Positions 57,412-64,000 of a stretch of DNA of 64,000 nucleotides are shown in pieces. Numbering within the stretch: position 1 is the first letter of the stretch; every line of letters starts with the position of its first letter. A program made the position numbers and the translations under genes. The notes below the pieces were generated by a model that saw nothing but the letters and a program-made list of their open reading frames with translations, ran no database searches and had not been told where the DNA came from. Origin of the DNA: Larix kaempferi (lineage: Eukaryota > Streptophyta > Pinopsida > Pinales > Pinaceae); assembly GCA_027924585.1 (NCBI GenBank), contig BSBM01000007.1, positions 9,391,501-9,455,500 of the forward strand, given 5' to 3'.

Positions 57412-58640
57412 TCACTGAGGGCTCAGCAAAGTAGGACTATCCCTATAGGGTTTTAGTCTACTTCCATTAATAATACCTAGTAGGTTTTCTCCTGCTAATG
57501 TGGCTATCTAAACTGCGCTACCATTAGTAACATGCATAACAAAATATGGCCCTAGCCAATGCATTTTAAATTTTCCAAGAAACTTCATGAATTTACTATC
57601 ATAGAGGAGGATAAGGTCCCCTACCTGAAAGAATTTGTGCTTGATGTGGCGATCATGCCATGCTTTTTCTTTGTCTTTTTGTACTTGTTGGTGAAAGCCT
57701 GCAATGAGGTGATCTTCCTCCAACCCAACCAAGTGTAGTAGCCTTTCCTCCATTGTATCTTCATCTTGTGAATGCTGCAATTCTCAAACTTGGTACTATG
57801 TATTCCATCGACATCATAGCTTCCTGTCAATATGTTAAGCTGAAAGGTGTATGGCCTGTCAATTTCTTACAAGTTTTCATGTATGCCCATAACACAGCTG
57901 GTATTCGTGGACCCCAATCATCCTTGTTTATATTGCATACCTTATTCAACTCATTTTCCAATACTTTGTTGAAGGCTTCAATAGTGGCATTATCTTGTGG
58001 ATGATATGGTGTGCTCTTTTGATGGTAAATATGAAATTCTTTAGTCAGGGATTCGATAGTTCTGTTCAAGAAGTGTGTTCCCTGATCACTCATTAAGATC
58101 TTTGGACATCCAAACCTTTTGATGATGTTTTCAAAAATGAACTGCACGGAAGTAACTTCGCTACATTTTTTCACTAGTTTTTCCTCTGCCCATCTGGTTA
58201 GATAGTCTATAGCTATAATAATGTATCTTGAACCAGTTCTCTTTTCTGGTGGGTTAATAGGTCCCACAAAATCAATAGCCCACTTATCAAAGGCTTGCAA
58301 TGTCAATTGTGGTCTCAATGGCATCTCATCTCTACGAGATGGATTTCTTGTTCTCTGGAAAACATCGCAACTTCGACAATGTTACTTTCAATCCTCATGG
58401 AGTGTAGGTCACCATAGTCCCGGTCTTAATATTTTCTATGTAGTAGCTCTTCCTGCGTAGTGGCCTCTTGACACTCTTGAATGTGCTTCAGCTAGTATCA
58501 ATGCTTTCTCATGTTCTAGCACACATCTGCGCAGTACTTCATCCAGTGCTACCTTGTATAATTTCCGTGCAATTATGGTGAAGTCGACTTCTTTTACTAC
58601 CAGTTGCTTCTTCTATTCCATAGTAAACTCTGTAGGTGCC
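57412..58640 (-). pseudogene. E5 integrase
   Basis: Inserts the element's DNA into the genome. A zinc-finger region upstream of 58324 is decayed (CRSCDVFQR, one Cys lost). The catalytic core keeps all three acids: WAIDFVGPINP, LMSDQGTHFLN and TIEAFNKVLENELN. A frameshift precedes the C-terminal domain (57508-57780) with FQVGDLILLYDSKF and MHWLGPYFVMHV. The end NGSRLKPYRD is followed by a TGA at 57412-57414. Core motifs are well preserved for a dead copy. Confidence 0.88.
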
Positions 58641-60397
58641 AGTCCTGTAGTCAAGAATTATATAATGTCCTTATAATAGTCATATGCTGTCTAAATAGAA
58701 AATAGTTGCGCATCTGGTAGACAGACTTCCAGGTTTGTAGGTTCTTTGCCTGAATCAATTCTAGAAAGATGGTCAGGTCCCGCGTTTAGCCTTCTTGGCT
58801 TAACAACGATTTTGAAATCATACTCTTGAAAGAGTAACAACTATCTACAGATTCTCCCCCCTAACACTAGTTTATTGACCAGGTATTTCAAAGCTGAATG
58901 GTTAGTAAACATACAAAAGTGTGCACCTAGAATATAGTGCCTGAACTTTTGCAGTGCGTATACCATAGCTAGACCATCTCTCTCTATTGTTGTATAATTA
59001 TTTTCTGCTGAAGACAACTTCCTGCTTGAGAATGCAATAGGATGGTCAATACCTCCCTCACCCGGTTGCGCTAGCACAACACCAAGTGCAATGGATGAAG
59101 CATCTACATGTACATGGCATTATTTGCTCCAACCCAGAAAAACTAAGATAGGCATAGTTACCATCCTTTCTTTGAGCATGTCCAGTCCTTTCTGGCAGTC
59201 TCCAGTCCATATAAAATTTGCTTCTTTTTTCAACAATTTTTCCATAGGCACAGTTATTTGTGCATACCCTTTGATAAAAATTTTGTAATAGACTATGTGC
59301 CCCAATGTAGTGCATAGTTGTTTTACTAAGTTTGGTGCTGGCAGGTTCACAATAGCTGAGATTTTAGTTGGATCAACCATCATCCCCTGTTTACAAACAA
59401 TGTGTCCCAGTAAAATTCCATAGGGAACACAGAAGATTCTCTTCTTCGGGTTCAGGGAGATCTGATGTTATCTACACTTCGCTAACATCAGGATTAAGCT
59501 GGAATAATTGTTCTTTAATAACCCAAATACTGTCCAATCATCAAAATATACTTCTAGAAATTTATGGATGAAATCCTTGAATTCAGCAACAACTACTCCG
59601 GAAAAAATGGCAGGTGCATTCTTCAAACCAAAGGGCATAACTGTGTACTGAAATGAGCCCCATTATGTGGAAAATGTGGTATTTCTCCTATATGCTGTGC
59701 CACTTCTGATCTAATGGTATTGAAAAAATCCATCAGTGAAAGAGTATACCTTATTCCCTCCAACATTGTCTAATACTTCATCTGTGAATGGAGTAGGAAC
59801 TGGGTCATGTAGCAATGCATCATTTAGTTTTTTGAGATCTACGCAGATCCTGATTTTTCCTTTAGTATTCTTTTCCTGGATAACCATGGGACTTATTCAT
59901 TATTATTATTCTACTGGTTCAATGATTCCTACATCAAGCATCTTATCACGCTCTTCTTTTATCCTTTCTTTATATCTTGGATTGAGTCGATAAGGTATCT
60001 TCTTAATGGGCTTCACATCTAGCTTGAGAGGTATTTTCATGACCCCCAAGTCTCCCAAAATGCCTTTCATTTCAGAAAAATTCGTAGGGAATGATCCTTT
60101 GTATTCGCGAAGTAGATATACTATCTGCGCAACTGTTTCTTCATCCCAATAATCTCCTATCGAAGCGAACTTTGGTTCTTCAGTGGTTCCAATGTTCACT
60201 TTCCGAGTTTTTACATGATCACTTAGATCTGGAATTTTCAATGCAGGTCCTTTGACTTTGCGCGTTCCGTCTAACTCAGTTATATTGACATTGTTTGGGT
60301 CATCATCATCACTTTCCTCTTCTTCTTCATCTAAAGTGAAGTTATAACATTTCAGGGCATGTTCTAGTTGTCTTTCCCACTCTAGTTGTTGATACAA
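58641..60397 (-). pseudogene. E5 reverse transcriptase and RNase H
   Basis: The frame from 60397 opens with an acidic stretch and SEMKGILGDLGVMKIPLKLD, leading into the RT. KIRICVDLKKLNDALLHDP, YSFTDGFFQYH and YFDD (near 59545) give the palm. LLKKEANFIWTGDCQKGL and IAFSSRKLSSAENNYTTIER give the connection and RNase H. A gap of frame decay lies at 59400-59900. The second RT aspartate pair is intact (FDD). Confidence 0.85.
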
Positions 60398-60880
60398 AGT
60401 CCTAGTGTGTCATTGAATATCTTCTTTTTAATGAGTTGTAATGCCTCATTTATACTTGGACATTCATCTTTGAAGCTAAAAGTTCCTTGAAAGTTCTTTA
60501 TCATAATAGACCATTCTACCGTTCCTTTGGCACAATGTTGTTTTTGTGTTCGGAATCTGCTCTGTTGTGTGTACAAATAGATGAACCCATTTTGTCTACA
60601 ATCTATGTGTCCATGATTTCATGCAATGGTCTAGGTGATCCCTTGGATCAGTTTGTCCATTAAATTTCACTTTTACAAGCTCAGTTTCTTCCAGAAATTG
60701 TATCTCCATCATATGCTTGCATTCTTCCCATGTGGTCAGATTCTGCTTGTGCGCGACCCACCATCTAGCAGGTGTAGCACGGAGTGCTGTATCCAATGCT
60801 TCTATATTATGTTCATTTGAAACTGATATAAGATATTATTGAAAAAATGTATGGATGTTAGTCAAGCCATCATAAGTAGG
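60382..60880 (-). pseudogene. Gag-like domain between protease and RT of E5
   Basis: 60796-60596 encodes LRATPARWWVAHKQNLTTW, then FNGQTDPRDHLDHCMKSW. 60576-60382 encodes VEWSIMIKNFQGTFSFKDE and SINEALQLIKKKIF. These resemble retrotransposon Gag capsid segments (ARWW and a DP-x2-HL-x2-C block). E5 has another Gag at 62031-63504, so this is a second, out-of-place Gag-like domain. It could also come from a different element joined here. Confidence 0.6.
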
Positions 60881-60925
60881 GATTGGACTTACCTCTATTC
60901 CAATCCAATGCAGTGATCTCGTGAG

Positions 60926-61560
60926 CTATGCACATCTTCTTGCAGACACTTCGTGCATTCTAATTTTCCAATTCTCCAGTCCTGCATCTGAGTATGATAT
61001 GAAAGAACTATCACAATGCCAACTCAATGTTCCATCATCAGTTGGGTTGACATAGTATTCCTTATTCGTTGTCATCTTGTAGGTACGATCCAAATCTTGA
61101 GATTTGCATTCTTCTCTTATTGGCTCGGTGTATCTTGCTCCTTGTGAGGGTTCCAAGGGTGCGATGACCCTGATATCTACCCCTTCGAATATCATCTGCT
61201 TATTTTTCAAGTTGATGATTGCAAGTTTATCCATGGCCCAATATATTCCCAATAGTGCAGGATAAGTTTGGCTATCATCTACGATCTCAATGAATTCTAG
61301 GTCTGCTCTACTTAGCACTCCATCAATGTCAACAAGGACATTTGCTAACCTCCCAAAAGGTATAACCTTTTGTTGATTGGCTAAACTCAACTATATTGGT
61401 GCCCATGATAACTTCAGCTTCCCCATTTGTTCTCATGTCCGCTTTATCAAGACATTTACTATTGAGCTTAATTCAAGGATAATTTCATCCATTTCAAAAT
61501 ATCTGATCTACGCATTTAGTCTCATCTCTCTTCCAGTTCTTTTATGGCTCTTGATATGAT
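60926..61560 (-). pseudogene. E5 aspartic protease region
   Basis: The block FGRLANVLVDIDGVLSRADL and then YPALLGIYWAMDKLAIINLK reads as the second half of a retropepsin, with AIINLKNKQMIF as a late strand. The active-site region upstream (around 61440-61480, ELSSIVNVLIK) is decayed and no D-T/S-G is left. Mature boundaries cannot be set. Confidence 0.6.
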
Positions 61561-62030
61561 GAACTACTCTTTGTGCTTCATTTACTATATTGCGCTACTC
61601 ATAATTACTTAGTAGAATCTATAATTCTGCTAAGGCATTCTCATGTTTTAACAGCTTCATGCAGCTCTGTAACAACTGTGCAACAAAACTCATTGCGCCT
61701 GTTGTAGTACATGTGTGATCATATGAAGCTGGCATATCCTTTACAGGCGAAGTCTCACTTCACAACTTGGTTCGTGGAGTGACAGGTTTTGGTTCTTTGA
61801 AGTTTTCTCTTGCTCCCATGAAGACTTCTTTTTCTTTGTTCAACTCAAAAGCAAGTGTTTTTCCAGTTTCTTTCCTTATCCAAGTCCCTTAAATTAGATT
61901 TTGCTTAGCCTGATGATTCTCAGAAGTCGATGCTTTGGTTCTTTGATCTGCTCCTGTCATAGATCCACTTTACATCACAGCATGAATGTTGCAATCTGTA
62001 TTCTGTTTTTCAGCTGTGATCATCTGTATT
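61561..62030. other. E5 Gag-protease linker, decayed
   Basis: Many stops in all minus frames and no clear domain. It lies between the last zinc knuckle of Gag and the protease. Confidence 0.45.
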
Positions 62031-63504
62031 CTATTTTTCAGCTGTGATCATCTGTATATTTTGGTTTTGTGCTTCTTGTCTCCTCTCTTGCATTTTTGCT
62101 TGCAAAACAGGGCATGCCTCAATGACGTGATCAAAAGATTGACAATATTTACAGGTAGTACAAGCATTCATGCAGTCTCTGAATAGATGTCTCGGTTGAG
62201 CACAGTTATAGCATACTATCTGACCTCTTCCTCTTCCTTGGCCTTTGTTTCTTCTTCTTCCTTTGAATCCGCCACATTCTATGTATGTGCCTTGATCATA
62301 CTGTGCATTATCATTGTTATGTGGTGTTTCCTCTTGCACTCGGTAGGCATCATGTTTTCTTTCCATCGTCATTTCATAGGATCTACAGTTGGAATCATCA
62401 TGACCAACTGATTTATAGAATGTACACTATAGGTTCTTATGTGTTTGCACATACTTCTGAATTAAATAAAAATCTTCTTGGCAATGTCCTCTACATCAGA
62501 AAATATCACAACATGGTCCTTGTGGCTGATTCAATGGGTTTGGAGATCCATTATTGATCTAATATTTAAATACTGGACAGTGTTCTATGGAGTGACCTTC
62601 TCCCTTACACTTTGTACACCAAACCTCTTCTTGGACTTCTTTTCATTTCTTCATATCTTGCAATTGTAATGTCAAATTTACTAGTTGGGTCTGTATCAGA
62701 ATCATACCTACTCTAGTCTCTCCTATACGCGAAGCCTCTATTTTCATCGCAATATCTAGGGCCGTTGTTTGTGAAGCAACCTTCTATTGCATCAACGGTA
62801 ATCTAATGTGTGGAAACAATGCGTCTATGAACCATTCCTGGTGCTGTTGTGGTGCTATGTCAAAGTTCACTTGCTCTAACAATGCTTTGAACTTTTGATA
62901 AAATTCCCACACTGACTCAATCGGTTTCTATTTAATTTCTTTAAGCTCTGTGATAGGACTTACATTTTTAAAATTCTCTTAGGAGTGCAGTTATAATATC
63001 CACTAGAGTCCTACCAACAAAATACTTCATAAACCATGTCAAGGCTCTTTTCCTGAACGTGGTAACTAACTGTGCTTGTCTTATAGCATCATCATGTACT
63101 TGTTTAACATTCCATATGGCTTCTCAGGGAAACCAATGTTGCTCAGGGTCTTCTAGAACCGTTCCTTTGAATATCGGCAGCTTGATGTCATCTGTCATTC
63201 TTCTTCTAGGAGGCGCAGTGTTCTGTGATGTGTTTAGGTATACTACTGCTCTGAATGTTCTGAGTACTTGCTCCTGTGATGTTAGCAGTATTCCTATCAT
63301 AACTAGATGGTTTTGTGGAGTAATGGGTTGATAAGTAGCTACTCGAGGTTTTGTTTGACTATCAGTCTCAACTTGTAACTCAGTATCTATAGTGATGTGA
63401 AGTTCATGTTCATTACCCCTCTTTTCTGTACTAGACTTGTATCTTTTACCACTTCGTAATGTGTGAATGTTTTCCTTGGTATCACAGTCTCTATTACTGA
63501 ACAT
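62031..63504 (-). pseudogene. E5 Gag with several zinc knuckles
   Basis: Capsid/nucleocapsid gene. The open N-terminal part (63504-63124) has HTLRSGKRYKSS and the start of a capsid fold (DIKLPIFKGTVLEDPEQHWF). The middle (63120-62650) is broken by stops. The C-terminal part has repeated zinc knuckles: CTKCKGEGHSIEHC, a decayed one with FYKSVGHDDSNC, CYNCAQPRHLFRDC and CKYCQSFDHVIEAC. Plant gypsy Gag usually has one knuckle, so four or more is unusual. The ATG at 63504 is the start of the open frame. Confidence 0.8.
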
Positions 63505-63589
63505 TACAGATTCAAAACTTCTAGGGATCTTATTGTATTCTTAAGACACCTTTCTCTTCTTACAACATTTTAATGTATAGACTGAGATT
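63505..63589. other. Short stretch right of E5 gag
   Basis: No PBS or LTR for E5 is visible here; the element's 5' end has been lost or displaced by the LTR that follows. Confidence 0.4.
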
Positions 63590-63965
63590 GTTTGTTAGGA
63601 ACCCATGTCTTTACTTTTTTAGTATGTTGTTGTTGGACGCATATGCTTTGTAAGTCGTCCTGTAGTATTTGTTGATCAATAGTTTGTGTTATTGTTGTTG
63701 GCGCATATGCTTTGTAAGTCGCCCGTAGTATTGTTGATCCATAGTTTGTAACGGCCCATGGTTTCGACCCATAGTATTGGCACCTAGAATTAGTATATAA
63801 GTGTGTGTTGAGACCTATGAAGGCACCGTGAAGTTATTTGTATTGAGCTTGCTCATAGGAGGTTTCCCCCTCGAAGTGGCCTGTGATCAATATAAAAGTG
63901 ATTCTGAGTTCTGTCATTTCTGCTATTTCGCATATTCGTATTAATTAATTGTTGCAGGTGCCTCA
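63590..63965 (+). repeat. LTR of a plus-strand element at the window edge
   Basis: The end of the LTR is set by the PBS at 63970. Two 64-bp tandem copies around GCATATGCTTTGTAAGTCG start at 63639 and 63703. TATA-like AGTATATAAGTG lies near 63790. The start is either TGTTAGGAACC near 63593 or TGTAACGGCCC at 63747. Confidence 0.5.
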
Positions 63966-63969
63966 CGTC

Positions 63970-63981
63970 TGGTATCAAAGC
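63970..63981 (+). promoter_or_regulatory. Primer binding site, tRNA-iMet type
   Basis: TGGTATCAAAGC differs from the usual TGGTATCAGAGC at one base. The interior of this element lies beyond the window, so Copia or gypsy cannot be decided. Confidence 0.75.
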
Positions 63982-64000
63982 ACTTTCTTGGGCTCGCTGG

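Noticed and set aside
1-64000. tRNA or rRNA genes
   Set aside because: No cloverleaf with A and B boxes and no rRNA core sequence was recognised. tRNA similarity is limited to PBS sites.

Overview
The window looks like plant nuclear DNA made almost wholly of degraded, nested LTR retrotransposons. I see no host gene, tRNA or rRNA. Plant-type features are primer-binding sites (PBS) for initiator tRNA-Met and a tRNA-Arg-like primer, TATA boxes in LTRs, GT-AG splice signals, and stop codons at former CAG, CAA and CGA codons (decay of methylated cytosine). The large, old, nested elements suggest a big-genome plant such as a gymnosperm or fern. The species cannot be named from this sequence.

Layout. 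(1) 1-17905: minus-strand Ty3/gypsy element E1: 5' LTR about 16930-17905, PBS 16907-16921, gag 11693-15086, pol 7660-11488 finishing at 556-607, then an archaeal-type RNase H (aRNH) gene at 21-437. It is split by a younger minus-strand Copia element (608-7659) with two 648-bp LTRs and the target-site duplication (TSD) GTGGC. (2) 17906-19713: no recognisable genes. (3) 19714-20815: plus-strand gag fragment of another gypsy element. (4) About 20945-48000: minus-strand gypsy element E3, interrupted in its 3' region by a composite insertion at 21952-35911 (TSD CCCAG). That composite contains a related minus-strand element E2 (24748-34596). (5) 48185-48515: plus-strand Copia RNase H fragment. (6) 49640-52501: an unclassified minus-strand retroelement ORF (ORFb). 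(7) 52510-63504: minus-strand gypsy element E5 with gag, protease, a second gag-like domain, RT, RNase H, integrase and a long 3' ORF with coiled coils (ORFa). (8) About 63590-64000: LTR and tRNA-Met PBS of a plus-strand element running off the window.

Most interesting is the shared 3' module of E1, E2 and E3. In all three the integrase ends in a PRNG-(L/M)-YLK motif. About 100 bp further on, a U-rich tract and CAG, a good plant 3' splice site, stand directly before an aRNH ORF. In E2 and E3 a plus-strand gene resembling the plant mobile domain (PMD) lies tail to tail with the aRNH. It has a conserved intron of the same position and phase in both copies, and in E2 its own TATA box. Short motif clusters recur in U3, the 5' leader and upstream of the antisense gene. 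A family-specific regulatory or anti-silencing module is one possible reading; that is inference. The E2 family also has LTR-end hairpins with a paired compensatory change.
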